Source: Roseomonas acroporae (GTDB lineage Bacteria; Pseudomonadota; Alphaproteobacteria; Acetobacterales; Acetobacteraceae). From it: DNA of 64,000 nucleotides. The position numbers and the translations under genes were made by a program. The DNA is taken from NCBI RefSeq assembly GCF_023223525.1, contig NZ_JALPRX010000076.1, forward strand, positions 1 through 64,000, given 5' to 3'. How positions within the stretch are numbered: the stretch's first letter is position 1; the number at the start of each line of letters is the position of its first letter. Shown here one piece after another: positions 47,053 to 60,894 of the stretch. Below the pieces are notes generated by a model. It was not told where the DNA came from. It saw only the letters and a program-made list of their open reading frames with translations, and made no database searches.

Positions 47053-47083
47053 GACGGCACCGCCGCCCAGGCGCCGCCTATCC

Positions 47084-47935
47084 TCAATGCACTAGCGCCA
47101 TCTCCGGGATGGCCTCGCTCGCCCGCCAGAACCGTTCCAGCGCCTCGGCATGCGCGGCCCGCGCGGCGGCGTCCGCCTCGGCCACCGGGCGCGGCTCCAT
47201 CGCGAAGTGCCCGTAGCGGTCCTCGCCGCGTACCAGCGAGGCGGAGAGCCGCGTCTCGCCGATGTGGCGCACCCGCGTCGGGATGTAGGAGATGCCGATG
47301 CCGATGCGGTCCTCCGTGGACCGGTTCGGCCGCGAGGCGTGCAGCACCATGGTGTGGTGCAGCGAGAACTGCCCCGGCGCCAGCGGCATCGGCACCGCCA
47401 CCGCCTCGTCCACCGCCTCGGCCACGCTCTGCCCGCGCGAGAGCATGATGTTCGGGTCCTTGCGGTCCCGGTGCGCCCGCTGCCCGCCGAGATGCGAGCC
47501 CGGCACCACCTCGACGCAGCCGGATTCCAGGCTGCTCGGGCTCAGCGCCACCCAGGCGGTGACGTGCTCGTAGGGGGCGAGGCCGAAATAGGTGCCGTCC
47601 TGGTGCCAGGGCACGATGCCGGCGCTGCCGGCCTTCTTCCACCAGATGGTGTTGTGGAAGACCAGGATGTCGGGGCCGATCACGGATTCCACCGCGTCCA
47701 GGATCGCCGGGTGCCGCACCAGCTCGGCCGCCCAGGGAAACAGCAGGTAGGACTTCACCCGCGTCGAGGGCTGCCGGATGCCGGCGCCCGAGACCGGCCG
47801 CTCGCCCTCGGCGCAGCAGCGTTCGAGGTCGGCGCGGTAGCGTGCCGCCTCGGCCGGGGTGAAGGCGTCGAGCGGGAAGACCATCCCGTCGCGCCCGTAG
47901 GTCTCGATCTGCGCCTCGCTCAGCCCACCCGGCAT
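47084..47935 (-). CDS. Phytanoyl-CoA dioxygenase family protein
   Basis: This 283-residue Fe(II)/2-oxoglutarate-dependent oxygenase (PhyH family) has the iron motif in IVPWHQDGTYFGL (His, Asp) and the distal His and 2-oxoglutarate Arg in SLHHTMVLHASRPNRS. PGSHLGGQRAHR is another family block. Members hydroxylate phytanoyl-CoA, ectoine or other small molecules; here the substrate is unknown. ATG 47935 follows GGGAGAGG. It is convergent to the small prodomain-like gene and 58 bp from nth, whose direction it shares. Confidence 0.9.
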   Translation of the reverse strand: MPGGLSEAQIETYGRDGMVFPLDAFTPAEAARYRADLERCCAEGERPVSGAGIRQPSTRVKSYLLFPWAAELVRHPAILDAVESVIGPDILVFHNTIWWKKAGSAGIVPWHQDGTYFGLAPYEHVTAWVALSPSSLESGCVEVVPGSHLGGQRAHRDRKDPNIMLSRGQSVAEAVDEAVAVPMPLAPGQFSLHHTMVLHASRPNRSTEDRIGIGISYIPTRVRHIGETRLSASLVRGEDRYGHFAMEPRPVAEADAAARAAHAEALERFWRASEAIPEMALVH

Positions 47936-47993
47936 GCCGCCTCTCCCATCGCTGTCGGCAGGGGCAGAGCAAACCACGTGCCGTCTGCCGTTC

Positions 47994-48707
47994 CTAGCGA
48001 TGCGTGGTGACGCCCACCTGCCGGCACATGGAGAGCAGCACGCAGGACGAGCATTTCGGGCTGATTCCCTGGCAGACGAACTTGCCGAAGGGCATCAGCC
48101 GCTCGTTCAGCTCGATCCAGTAGCGCTCCGGCAGCACGCGCAGCAGGGCCGCCATGGTGCGCTCCGGCGTCGGCGCCGAGACGTAGCCCCAGCGGTTGAC
48201 GACGCGATGGACGTGGATGTCCACGGCGATGGCGGGCCTGCCGAACGCCACGCCCAGCGTCAGCGCCGCGATCTTGGGGCCGACGCCGCGGAAGGCGGTC
48301 AGCCCCTCCATCGTGTCCGGCACCATGCCGCCATGCTCCGTGACGATGCGGCGGGAGAGGGCGAGGATGTCGCGCGCCTTGGGCTCGGGGAAGGTGGCGG
48401 GCTGCAGCAGGCGGACGAGCTCGGCCTCGTCCAGCGCCGCCATCGCCTCGGGCGTGCGCGCCACGGCGAACAGGCGCAGGCAGACCGGGGTGGTGGTCTC
48501 GTCGCGGGTGCGGGCGGAGATCAGGCTGGCGACGAGCTGCTCGAAAGGCGTGCCGTAGCCGCGGTCGCGCAGCTCGAACATCGCCGCCTTCGGCAGCCCG
48601 GCCAGGGCGCGGCGCAGGCGGCGGAACGCCTCGTCGATGTCGAAGGGCTCCTTGGCGCCGGCCGGGGCGGCGGGGGGCACGGCGGAGTGGACGGGGCTGG
48701 GCGGCAT
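47994..48707 (-). CDS. nth: Endonuclease III family DNA glycosylase
   Basis: This 237-residue HhH-GPD glycosylase has the helix-hairpin-helix with the catalytic Lys (LTAFRGVGPKIAALTLGVAF) followed by VDIHVHRVVNRWGYV, which carries the catalytic Asp. A [4Fe-4S] cluster motif ends the protein (CQGISPKCSSCVLLSMC; spacing C-X6-C-X2-C-X5-C). It removes oxidised pyrimidines from DNA and nicks the abasic site. The N-terminal 20 residues are extra and low-complexity. Confidence 0.92.
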   Translation of the reverse strand: MPPSPVHSAVPPAAPAGAKEPFDIDEAFRRLRRALAGLPKAAMFELRDRGYGTPFEQLVASLISARTRDETTTPVCLRLFAVARTPEAMAALDEAELVRLLQPATFPEPKARDILALSRRIVTEHGGMVPDTMEGLTAFRGVGPKIAALTLGVAFGRPAIAVDIHVHRVVNRWGYVSAPTPERTMAALLRVLPERYWIELNERLMPFGKFVCQGISPKCSSCVLLSMCRQVGVTTHR

Positions 48708-48841
48708 CGTACCGACCGCAACGCGCGAGGCGAGGCGGAAGTGGCATGACGGCGGCCGGCCGGGACCGCCTGCCCGCGAGGAGGGATCCGGCCGGGTGGT
48801 TCGCCCCGCGCCTCGTGCGGAACGGCCTCGCGGGCCGGGGC

Positions 48842-49306
48842 TCAGGCGCGCGGGCGCCTGATGAAGCAGGTGGCCGAGGCGCTGGCGAGCAGGTTGCCGG
48901 CGGCATCGCGCAGGGTGCCCTCCGCCACGCCGAGGGAGCGCGAGAGATGCGTCACCCGTGCCTCGGCCACCAGCTCCTCGCCCAGCGGCACCGGCCGCAG
49001 CATCTTCACGCCGAGATCGACCGTCCCGTAGCCGATGCCGGCCTCCAGCATGGTGTGCACGGCGCAGCCGGTGACCGAATCGAGGACGGTGGCGGCGAAG
49101 CCCCCGTGCACGCCGCCGAGCGGGTTCAGGTGCCGCTCATCCGCCCGCGCGCGCATCTCCACCCGCCCCTTCTCCACCACCATGCCCAGCAGGCCCATCG
49201 TCGCCGCGATCGGTGCGCGCGGCAGCCGGCCGGCCGCGGCGGCCGAGAGCAGCTCGAAGCCGGAAAGCGTCTTCGGGTCCATCGAGGGGTCGATCTGGGG
49301 GTCCAT
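48842..49306 (-). CDS. PaaI-family thioesterase (hotdog fold)
   Basis: A 154-residue hotdog-fold protein. The motif NPLGGVHGGFAATVLDSVTGCAVHTML contains the active-site Asp and the HGG loop of PaaI-type thioesterases. VDLGVKMLRPVPLGEELVAEARVTHLSRSLGVAEGTLRDAAGNLLASASATCFI is the rest of the fold. It should hydrolyse an acyl-CoA, perhaps an aromatic one. ATG 49306 follows GGAGGAA; the first 30 residues (MDPQIDPSMDPKTL) are variable. It stands alone, 135 bp from nth and transcribed the same way. Confidence 0.88.
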   Translation of the reverse strand: MDPQIDPSMDPKTLSGFELLSAAAAGRLPRAPIAATMGLLGMVVEKGRVEMRARADERHLNPLGGVHGGFAATVLDSVTGCAVHTMLEAGIGYGTVDLGVKMLRPVPLGEELVAEARVTHLSRSLGVAEGTLRDAAGNLLASASATCFIRRPRA

Positions 49307-49645
49307 CGGGAGGTTCCTCCGCCGGCCGCCACCGGGCGGGGCCGGCAACGTCCTTGGCGGGACCGCCCCGGAGCGTCAACCACCACCGCAGGCCGCGCTC
49401 CCGCCGGCCGCCCGGGAGCCGCGTCGTCATACGGGTCCGCGCAAGTGCGGCCCCGTACGTTTCGCCGGTTCGGCGCGCAGCCGCCACGCCGGCCCCGCGC
49501 GCCATGCCGGCCCACGCCAGTCGGGACCTGCGCGGGCCGGTAGACCTTTCCGTCGGCGGAATCCGCGGCTCGGCAGCAGCCGGGCGACCGATTCCGAATG
49601 CTGGCGGGCAAAGCGTGGCGCGGATTTCCCAGGCGCTCGGGTTCA

Positions 49646-50074
49646 TCACGCCCCCGGGCGCCCGGCCGCGTCCCGCACGGCGTCGGCGGCGGCCTCGACC
49701 GCCAGGTGGCCGGTCCAGGCATCCAGCCGCAGGCGCTGCCGCCGCCCCGCCACGTCGCGTGCCTCGATACGCCAGAGGCCGCGTTCCCAGGTCAGCGCCG
49801 TCACCGCGCCGTGCCCGGCGACCGCGGCAGCGGCCGCCGCCCCGAACGGCGCGCCGAGCGGCCCAGCCATCGGGATACCGCCCGGGGTAGCGCCCGAGGT
49901 GCCGCCCAGGGTACCGTTGGGCAGGCCCGGCTCGGCCCCTGCCCCCGCCCAGGCCTCGCGGCCTGCCCCGGCCCGCAGCGCCAGCAGCGCGGGCAGCAGC
50001 CCGCAGCCGGCCAGGAACAGCGCCAGGGCGAGAAGGTCGGCATCGGGTGGGAACGGCATCGGCGTCTCCGGCAT
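49646..50074 (-). CDS. Small membrane protein with a PepSY-like C-terminus
   Basis: A 142-residue protein that I assign only tentatively. The N-terminal MPFPPDADLLALALFLAGCGLLPALLAL is one membrane segment. The middle is a proline/glycine-rich linker that includes a 12-bp in-frame repeat (about 49876-49920). The end reads ALTWERGLWRIEARDVAGRRQRLRLDAWTGHLAVE, the PepSY pattern (aromatic, acidic, then DxxTG). It is divergent from another PepSY gene and the two-component genes, so the two PepSY proteins may act together. The ribosome site is weak. Confidence 0.55.
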   Translation of the reverse strand: MPETPMPFPPDADLLALALFLAGCGLLPALLALRAGAGREAWAGAGAEPGLPNGTLGGTSGATPGGIPMAGPLGAPFGAAAAAAVAGHGAVTALTWERGLWRIEARDVAGRRQRLRLDAWTGHLAVEAAADAVRDAAGRPGA

Positions 50075-50179
50075 TCCAGGCGCTTCGGATGGCCGGCATG
50101 CTGGGACCCGCCGGCTGAACCGGCGCTGAGCCGGCCGTTCAGCCCCGGTTCAGCCGTTCCCGACGAGAAACGCCCTTCC

Positions 50180-50520
<341 letters not shown>

Positions 50521-50521
<1 letters not shown>

Positions 50522-51198
50522 TGCGCGTGCTGGTGGTCGAGGACAACGCGGCGCTGGCCGCCCAGCTCCGCGCCGCGCTGGCCGAGGCGCGCTTCGCCGT
50601 GGACCACGCCCCCGACGGCGAGGAGGCGCTGTTCCTGGGCGAGACCGAGCCCTACGACGCGGTGGTGCTGGATCTCGGCCTGCCCCGGCTGGACGGGCTC
50701 TCGGTGCTGCGCCGCTGGCGCGCCGCCGGCCGCGCCATGCCGGTGCTGATCCTGACCGCGCGCGCCGCCTGGACCGAGAAGGTCGAGGGGCTGAACGCCG
50801 GCGCCGACGACTACCTCGCCAAGCCCTTCGCGATGGGCGAGCTGGTGGCGCGGCTGCAGGCGCTGATCCGGCGCAGCCACGGGCTGGCCAGCGCCGCCAT
50901 CGCCCTGGACGGCCCCTGGGGGCAGGTGCGGCTCGACATCGCCGCGGGCAGCGTGACGCGCGACGGCGCGCCGGTGCGGCTGACCGCGCTGGAGTTCAAG
51001 CTGCTCGCCTACCTCGCGCACCGGCGTGGCGGCATCGTCAGCAAGACCGAGCTGACCGAGCATCTCTACGAGCAGGACTTCGACCGCGACTCGAACACGC
51101 TGGAGGTCATGGTCGGGCGACTGCGCCGCAAGCTCGGGGAGCGGCTGATCGAGACGGTGCGCGGCCAGGGCTACCGGCTGCCGGCCGCCGCGGCGTGA
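50521..51198 (+). CDS. OmpR/PhoP-family response regulator
   Basis: This 225-residue regulator has a receiver domain with the acidic pocket (VVEDN), phosphoacceptor Asp51 (AVVLDLGLPRLDG), and the conserved Lys (YLAKPFAMGEL). A winged-helix DNA-binding domain follows (VRLTALEFKLLAYLAHRRGGIVSKTELTEHLYEQDFDRDSNTLEVMVGRLRRKLG). The start ATG overlaps the PepSY stop by one base and the stop overlaps the kinase start, so PepSY, regulator and kinase are tightly coupled. Similar operons respond to cationic peptides or divalent metals. Confidence 0.96.
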
Positions 51199-52799
51199 CG
51201 CACCGGCTGCTGCCGCGCTCGCTGACTCTGCGCCTCGCGCTGCTGGCGGCGGTGTGGAGCGCCCTCGGGCTGGGAGCGGCGGGCTGGTTCGCCTCCTCGA
51301 TCGCCGTGCGGCAGATGCAGGCGGCCTTCGACCTGCGCCTGAGCAGCACGCTGGACGACCTGGCGGGCGCCGTGAGCTACGAGGTGCCCGCGGGGGACCG
51401 GCGCGCCCACCCGCCGGCCGGGGCACCGTCGCAGGGCGCGGCCGCCGCGCCGGGCATGGCCGGGTCGGAGGGGGCCGGGTCGGAGGGGGCCGGGTCGGAG
51501 GGGGCCGGGTCGGAGGGGGCCGCGCCGGAGAGGGCCGCGCCGGAGAGGGCCGCGCCGGAGAGGGCCGCGCCCTTGGCCCGGCCGACGCTGCGCGTGCAGC
51601 TCGCGCGCCGCCGTTCCGGCACGCTGCGCGCCATGGCCGGCGCCGAGTTCCAGCAGCCGCTCTCCGGCAATTACTGGCAGGTGACCGGCCCACCGGACGC
51701 GGACGGGCAGGCCGTCACGGAGCGTTCCCGCTCGCTCTGGGATGCCGACATGCCGCGGCTGCCGGCGGCGGACCGCCCCCTGACCGCCGCCGACGGGGCG
51801 CGCATCGGCGAGGCGCGCGGGCCGCGGGGCGAGCAGTTGCGCCTGATCGAGCGCGTGGTGGAACTGCCCGACGCGCCCGACCGGCTGCTGCTGCAGGTGG
51901 CGATGAGCCGTGGCGCCATGGATGCCGAGATCCGCCGGCTGCGCTGGCTGCTGGCGCTCGGCTTCGGCGTGCTCGGCCTCGGGCTGGTGGCGGCGGTGGC
52001 GGCGCAGGTGGTGCTCGGGCTGCGGCCGCTGCGGCGCGTGCGGGACCGGCTGGCCGCCCTGCGCGCCGGCCGGCGCGAGCGGCTGGCCGATGCCGGCGCG
52101 CCGCCGCCGACCGAGCTCGCCCCGCTGGTCGCCGAGATCGACGCGCTGGTCGAGGGCAACCGTGCCACGGTGGAGCGGGCGCGGGCGCATCTCGGCAACC
52201 TCGCCCACGCGCTGAAGACGCCGCTCGCCGTGCTGCGCGTGGCGCTGGAAGCGGCGCCGCCCGACCTGCCCGAGGCGCGCGCCCAGGCGGCGGCGCTCGA
52301 TTCGCTGCTGCAGCACCACCTCGCCCGCGCCCGCGCCGCGGCGCTGTCGGGCGCCGCCGCCGCCGATGCCGCGCCGCTCGCCGTGGCCGGGGAGATCGCC
52401 GCGGCGCTGCGCCGCCTGTACGCCGACCGGATCGACCTGACCGTGGCGGGCGATGCCGAGACGCGCGTCGCGGTGGAGCGCCAGGACCTGGCCGAGATGC
52501 TCGGCAACCTGATGGAGAATGCCTGCAAGTGGGCGCGCGGCCGCGTCGCGGTGCGGGTGTCGGCGGCGGCTGGCGGGGCCGTGGTGCTGGTGGAGGATGA
52601 CGGGCCGGGCCTCGCGCCTGGCCGGCATGCCGAGGCGCTGGCGCGCGGCGTGCGGCTGGACGAGGCGGCGCCGGGCACCGGGCTCGGCCTGGCCATCGTG
52701 GCCGATCTCGCCGGGCTCTATGGCGGCCGCTTCGCGCTGGGGCGCGCGCCGCTGGGCGGGCTGTCGGCGCGGCTGGAACTGCCGGGGCGGCGGGGCTGA
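51195..52799 (+). CDS. PhoQ-like sensor histidine kinase
   Basis: This 534-residue kinase has two membrane segments: LRLALLAAVWSALGLGAAGWF near the start and LRWLLALGFGVLGLGLVAAVAAQVVLGL at about residues 250-278. A periplasmic sensor lies between them and a HAMP linker follows. The dimerisation helix carries His338 (NLAHALKTPLAVL), and the ATPase domain has NLMENACKWA, EDDGPGLAPG and GTGLGLAIVADL. The sensor domain contains a long in-frame tandem repeat (four GSEGA and three APERA units) not found in relatives. Start GTG 51195 overlaps the regulator gene. It is the partner of the regulator. Confidence 0.95.
   Translation: MTHRLLPRSLTLRLALLAAVWSALGLGAAGWFASSIAVRQMQAAFDLRLSSTLDDLAGAVSYEVPAGDRRAHPPAGAPSQGAAAAPGMAGSEGAGSEGAGSEGAGSEGAAPERAAPERAAPERAAPLARPTLRVQLARRRSGTLRAMAGAEFQQPLSGNYWQVTGPPDADGQAVTERSRSLWDADMPRLPAADRPLTAADGARIGEARGPRGEQLRLIERVVELPDAPDRLLLQVAMSRGAMDAEIRRLRWLLALGFGVLGLGLVAAVAAQVVLGLRPLRRVRDRLAALRAGRRERLADAGAPPPTELAPLVAEIDALVEGNRATVERARAHLGNLAHALKTPLAVLRVALEAAPPDLPEARAQAAALDSLLQHHLARARAAALSGAAAADAAPLAVAGEIAAALRRLYADRIDLTVAGDAETRVAVERQDLAEMLGNLMENACKWARGRVAVRVSAAAGGAVVLVEDDGPGLAPGRHAEALARGVRLDEAAPGTGLGLAIVADLAGLYGGRFALGRAPLGGLSARLELPGRRG
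51462..51566. repeat. 15-bp tandem repeat in the kinase sensor domain, seven copies
   Basis: Four copies of GGGTCGGAGGGGGCC followed by three of GCGCCGGAGAGGGCC, all exact and in frame. They encode GSEGA and APERA repeats on the periplasmic side of the histidine kinase. Confidence 0.95.
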
Positions 52800-52818
52800 G
52801 GGCCTGTTCGAGAGGCCC
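52800..52818 (+). terminator. Hairpin after the histidine kinase gene
   Basis: GGGCCT-GTTCGAG-AGGCCC begins right after the stop. The octamer with TTCGAGAGGCCCC is repeated again 15 bp on. It could terminate the PepSY/two-component transcript, although no U-tract follows. Confidence 0.4.
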
Positions 52819-52891
52819 CGATTCGAGAGGCCCCGGGGGCGGGACGACCGGGCGGCCGTTCCATGCGGGTCCGCACAAAGGCGGGCCGGTA

Positions 52892-53473
52892 TCAGTCCGT
52901 CTCCAGCGCCGGCGCGCCGGCGCATGCCCAGTTGGCGAAGTGCGCGTAGTCGCTGTAGGCGTAGTAGGCGACGTTCCAGCCCTCGCCGCCATCGTAGAAG
53001 TCGAAGGAGAACAGCAGCGGCGAGCGCCGGTAGCGCACGACGTAGCAGAGGGTGCGCAGGGACGGGCCGTAGCGCCGCGTGCCGACGTACTGGACGTCGA
53101 GCGGCTGCCCCAGCGCCTCGACGCTGCGGATCGCCTGGGCCCGGCCATCGGTGATCTGGCCGCGCACGGCGCGGTCCTGCCCGAGCGGCGTCTCCGCCAG
53201 CAGGCGGTCGAGGAAGCGGCCCAGCCCGTCATCCACGAAGCTGCGCAGCAGGCTGTCGGCCACGGCGCGCGGCTCTCGCGCGGCAGGGACTGCAGGGGCG
53301 ACGGGGGTGGCGGCGGACGGAGGTGCCTGGGCCCGGGCGCCGGGGGGCAGAGCGGCGGCGGCCCAGCCTGCCAGGGCCAGCGCCAGCACCGGTCCCGCCC
53401 GGCGCCGGCGCGCCCGCCTCGCCCGACCCGGGCCGGACGCGCCGTCTCGGTGGCGGGGCGGGGTGGCCGGCAA
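52892..53473 (-). CDS. Secreted protein of unknown function
   Basis: A 193-residue protein. The N-terminus is basic (RRARRRRAGPVLALALAGWAAAALPPGARAQ), probably a signal peptide with cleavage after ARAQ. A proline/alanine linker follows. The folded part has RAVRGQITDGRAQAIRSVEALGQPLDVQYVGTRRYGPSLRTLCYVVRYRRSPLLFSFDFYDGGEGWNVAYYAYS, rich in aromatic residues and with a lone Cys. It starts with TTG 53473, just after the GST stop. I do not recognise the family. It is likely a periplasmic protein co-transcribed with the glutathione transferase. Confidence 0.6.
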   Translation of the reverse strand: MPATPPRHRDGASGPGRARRARRRRAGPVLALALAGWAAAALPPGARAQAPPSAATPVAPAVPAAREPRAVADSLLRSFVDDGLGRFLDRLLAETPLGQDRAVRGQITDGRAQAIRSVEALGQPLDVQYVGTRRYGPSLRTLCYVVRYRRSPLLFSFDFYDGGEGWNVAYYAYSDYAHFANWACAGAPALETD

Positions 53474-53474
53474 T

Positions 53475-54143
53475 TCAGAAATCGAGGTCGGCGTAGTGGG
53501 CGGGTGGGGTCACGCCCGTCTCGCGGTCGGCCAGCAGCGGCCGGAAGCAGGGCCGGGACTTCACCCGCGCGTACCACTCCTTGGCCGGCTCGCTGATCGA
53601 CCAGTCCACGTCGCCGATGAAGTCCAGCGCGGAGAGGTGCGCGGCGGCGCAGAAATCCGCCAGGCTGATCGAGGGGCCGGCGAGCCAGACCCGCGTCTCC
53701 GCCAGCCAGCCGAGATAGTCGAGGTGCGGCCGCAGGTTCTGATAGCCGGCGCGGATCGCGCTCGCCTCCGGGTTGCCGCGGTTGAGGTGGCGCTTCTGGT
53801 ACTTCTCGTAGAGCAGGTTGCGCGTCACCTCGGCGGCGAACTTGCCGTCGAACCAGCCGACGAGGCGGCGCACCTCGGCACGGTCGGCGAGGGTGCGGCC
53901 GAGCAGCGGCGTGTCCGGGTAGGCCTCGTCGAGATACTCGCAGATGGCGTAGCTGTCGGCCACGATCAGCCCGTTGTCCTCCTGGAGCACCGGCACGGTG
54001 CCGGCCGGGTTGATCTCCAGGAATTCGTGCCGCCGCTCCCAGACCCGCTCGACGCGCAGGTCGAAGGGGATGCGCTTCTCCGCCAGGGCGAGGCGCACCT
54101 TGCGGGCGTAGGGGGACATGGGAAGGTGGTAGAGGATACGCAC
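53475..54143 (-). CDS. Glutathione S-transferase family protein
   Basis: This 222-residue protein has the GST thioredoxin-like domain: RILYHLPMSPYARKVRLALAEKRIPFDL, NPAGTVPVLQEDNGLIVADSYAICEYLDEAYPDTPL (the cis-Pro and glutathione Ser motif). The helical C-domain follows, with ISLADFCAAAHLSALDFIGDV. It probably conjugates or reduces small electrophiles. The start is GTG 54143; no strong ribosome site is visible. It precedes the small secreted protein on the same strand and is separated from gltB by a GC hairpin element. Confidence 0.93.
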   Translation of the reverse strand: MRILYHLPMSPYARKVRLALAEKRIPFDLRVERVWERRHEFLEINPAGTVPVLQEDNGLIVADSYAICEYLDEAYPDTPLLGRTLADRAEVRRLVGWFDGKFAAEVTRNLLYEKYQKRHLNRGNPEASAIRAGYQNLRPHLDYLGWLAETRVWLAGPSISLADFCAAAHLSALDFIGDVDWSISEPAKEWYARVKSRPCFRPLLADRETGVTPPAHYADLDF

Positions 54144-54224
54144 AGGCCGGTTATGCCATGCGGCGCGTGCTTCGCAAGACGCAACCCGATACCGATTGAC
54201 GCCATGCGGCAACGGCCGGCGGCG

Positions 54225-54480
54225 ACGGCGCCGGGGCGCTGCCCCCGACCCGGGCGGGGCAGGCGCCGACTTCCCCGGCCCCCATCCGCCGAAGGGCGAA
54301 GCCCCCTGGAAGCCCCTTCCGGGCAGCGGTTCCGCCGGCGAAGCCGGAAAATCCGACGGGGGTCCGGGGGGCTTCGCCCCCGGCGGCGGGTCCAGGGAGG
54401 CGGCGCCTCCCCGGCCGGAGGGGTCCGGGGGAAGGCGGCGCCTTCCCCCGCGAGGAGGGCGGGAAAGCCCTCCCCCGCCC
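54225..54480. repeat. Dispersed GC hairpin element, copy 4
   Basis: This gap between gltB and the GST gene holds several stems of the same kind as at 3861, 9490 and 33652: GGGGCGCTGCCCC (about 54235-54247), GGGGGCTTCGCCCCC (54368-54382), a GGAGGCGGCGCCTCC stem (about 54396-54410), and GGGGGAAGGCGGCGCCTTCCCCC (about 54427-54449). It lies past the gltB stop and likely acts as a terminator. Confidence 0.7.
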
Positions 54481-54481
54481 G

Positions 54482-59053
<4,572 letters not shown>

Positions 59054-59185
59054 GATCGTCTCCCTCAGGGGGGAGGCCCCGCTGCGCGCGGGGTCTCGCA
59101 TTGGCATCCCGGGCGCGTCTCGCCCACAGTCCCGTGCTTCAGCGATCCCGCCTCAGCCGGCAGCCGGCCCGCGCGGGCCGGCGCG

Positions 59186-60646
59186 TCACTCGGCCGCGAC
59201 CTTCGCCGTCGGCCGCGCATCCGTCCTGGCGGCGTTGGCGCGCACATGGGCGTCGATCTGGTCGGCCGCGTCGCGGCCGTCGCGGATCGCCCAGACCACG
59301 AGGCTGGCGCCGCGCACGATGTCGCCGGCGGCGAACACGCCGGGCAGGCTGGTCATCAGCGTGCGCGGATCGACCTTGATCGTGCCCCAGCGCGAGACGG
59401 TCAGCGCCGCCTCGTCGAACATGCGCGGCATGTCCTCGGGATCGAAGCCGAGCGCCTTGATGACGAGGTCGGCCTTCTGGGTGAAGTGGCTGTCCGGGAT
59501 CGGCTCCACCTGCTGGCGGCCGGTCGCGTCCGGCAGGCCGAGATGCATGCGGATCGAGCGCACGCCCGTCACCTTGCCGCCCTCCCCGACGAAGGCCTCC
59601 GGCGCCGCGAGCCAGGCGAAGTGAACGCCCTCCTCCTCGGCGTTGTACACCTCGCGCATCGAGCCGGGCATGTTGGCCTTGTCGCGGCGGTAGAGGCAGG
59701 TGACGGACCGCGCGCCCTGGCGGATCGAGGTGCGCAGGCAGTCCATCGTGGTGTCGCCGCCGCCGATCACCACCACGTCGCGCCCCTCGGCGTTCAGCGA
59801 GCCGTCGTCGAAGGCCGCCACCTCGTCGCCGAGGCCCTTGCGGTTGGAGGCGGTGAGGAATTCCAGCGCCGGCACCACGCCCGAGAGCTCGTTGCCGGGG
59901 ATGGCGATGTCGCGCGCCTTGTACACGCCGGTCGCGATCAGCACCGCGTCGTGCCGCTCGCGCAGCTCGGCCAGGGTGACGTCCGTGCCCACGGCGCAGC
60001 CCATGTGGAAGTGGATGCCGCCGTCCTGGAACTGCTTCCAGCGGCGCAGCACCACCTCCTTCTCCAGCTTGAAGTTGGGGATGCCGTAGATCAGCAGCCC
60101 GCCGGCGCGGTCGTAGCGGTCGTAGACATGGACTTCGTAGCCCTTGACGCGCAGCCGCTCGGCGGCGGCGAGGCCGCCCGGGCCGGCGCCGACGATGCCG
60201 ACCGAAAGGCCGAGCTCGGCGCGCGGCTGCGGCGGCTGCACCCAGCCGTTGCTCCAGGCGGTCTCGACGATGTGGCGCTCCACCGCGCCGATGGTCACCG
60301 AGTTGAAGCCCTTCTCGATGACGCAATTGCCCTCGCAGAGCCGGTCCTGCGGGCAGACGCGGCCGCAGATCTCGGGGAAGGTGTTGGTGGCGGAGGCGAT
60401 CTCGTACGCCTCCTCCATCCGTCCCTCGGCGGTCAGCTTGAGCCAGTCCGGGATGTTGTTGTTGAGCGGGCAGTGCACCTGGCAGAAGGGAACGCCGCAC
60501 TGCGAGCAGCGGCTGGCCTGCTCCGAGGCCTTCTCCTGCGGGAAGGGCCGGTAGATCTCGTTGAAGTCCTCGCGCCGCTGTTCGGCCTGCCGCTTCTCGG
60601 GCTGGCGCTGGGGCAGTCGGACGAATTGCAGCATCCGGTCGGGCAT
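59186..60646 (-). CDS. gltD: Glutamate synthase small subunit
   Basis: This 486-residue GltD transfers electrons from NADPH to GltB. The N-terminal cysteines that bind two 4Fe-4S clusters are in CSQCGVPFCQVHCPLNNN and CGRVCPQDRLCEGNCVIE. FAD binds at GIVGAGPGGLAAAERLRVKGYEVHVYD, NADPH at VVVIGGGDTTMDCLRTSIRQGA, and the C-terminal GVFAAGDIVRGASLVVWAIRDGRDAADQI completes the fold. ATG 60646 (MPDRMLQFVRLP) is the standard start. It lies upstream of gltB, and a rho-independent terminator separates it from the next gene. Confidence 0.98.
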   Translation of the reverse strand: MPDRMLQFVRLPQRQPEKRQAEQRREDFNEIYRPFPQEKASEQASRCSQCGVPFCQVHCPLNNNIPDWLKLTAEGRMEEAYEIASATNTFPEICGRVCPQDRLCEGNCVIEKGFNSVTIGAVERHIVETAWSNGWVQPPQPRAELGLSVGIVGAGPGGLAAAERLRVKGYEVHVYDRYDRAGGLLIYGIPNFKLEKEVVLRRWKQFQDGGIHFHMGCAVGTDVTLAELRERHDAVLIATGVYKARDIAIPGNELSGVVPALEFLTASNRKGLGDEVAAFDDGSLNAEGRDVVVIGGGDTTMDCLRTSIRQGARSVTCLYRRDKANMPGSMREVYNAEEEGVHFAWLAAPEAFVGEGGKVTGVRSIRMHLGLPDATGRQQVEPIPDSHFTQKADLVIKALGFDPEDMPRMFDEAALTVSRWGTIKVDPRTLMTSLPGVFAAGDIVRGASLVVWAIRDGRDAADQIDAHVRANAARTDARPTAKVAAE

Positions 60647-60788
60647 GGCGCAGATCCACTCTGTGGCGCCGGACGTCCTGGCATATGGGACACGGCGAAG
60701 GACCAGGCGCCGTCGTGGGAGACAGCGCCCGACCCACTCGTCGGCACCATAACGAGCCCGGCCATCCAAGCGCCAGTGCTTTTCGACT

Positions 60789-60816
60789 AAAAGGACAGTT
60801 CTACTGTCCTTTTTTA
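60789..60816. terminator. Rho-independent terminator
   Basis: AAAAGGACAGT-TCT-ACTGTCCTTTT is an 11-bp perfect stem with a 3-base loop. It is followed by further Ts on the plus strand and has four Ts on the minus strand after the stem. It lies between the epimerase-like gene (60895-61845, minus) and gltD (minus), so it should end the epimerase-like transcript, and it can work in both directions. It is the only clear U-tract terminator in the window. Confidence 0.85.
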
Positions 60817-60894
60817 TCCCAGCCGCCGTGCGTCAAACGCGAAGCCCTGACCCTATCGCCTTCGTTCTTCTTAATTTATGTCCGATTCGGCCAT

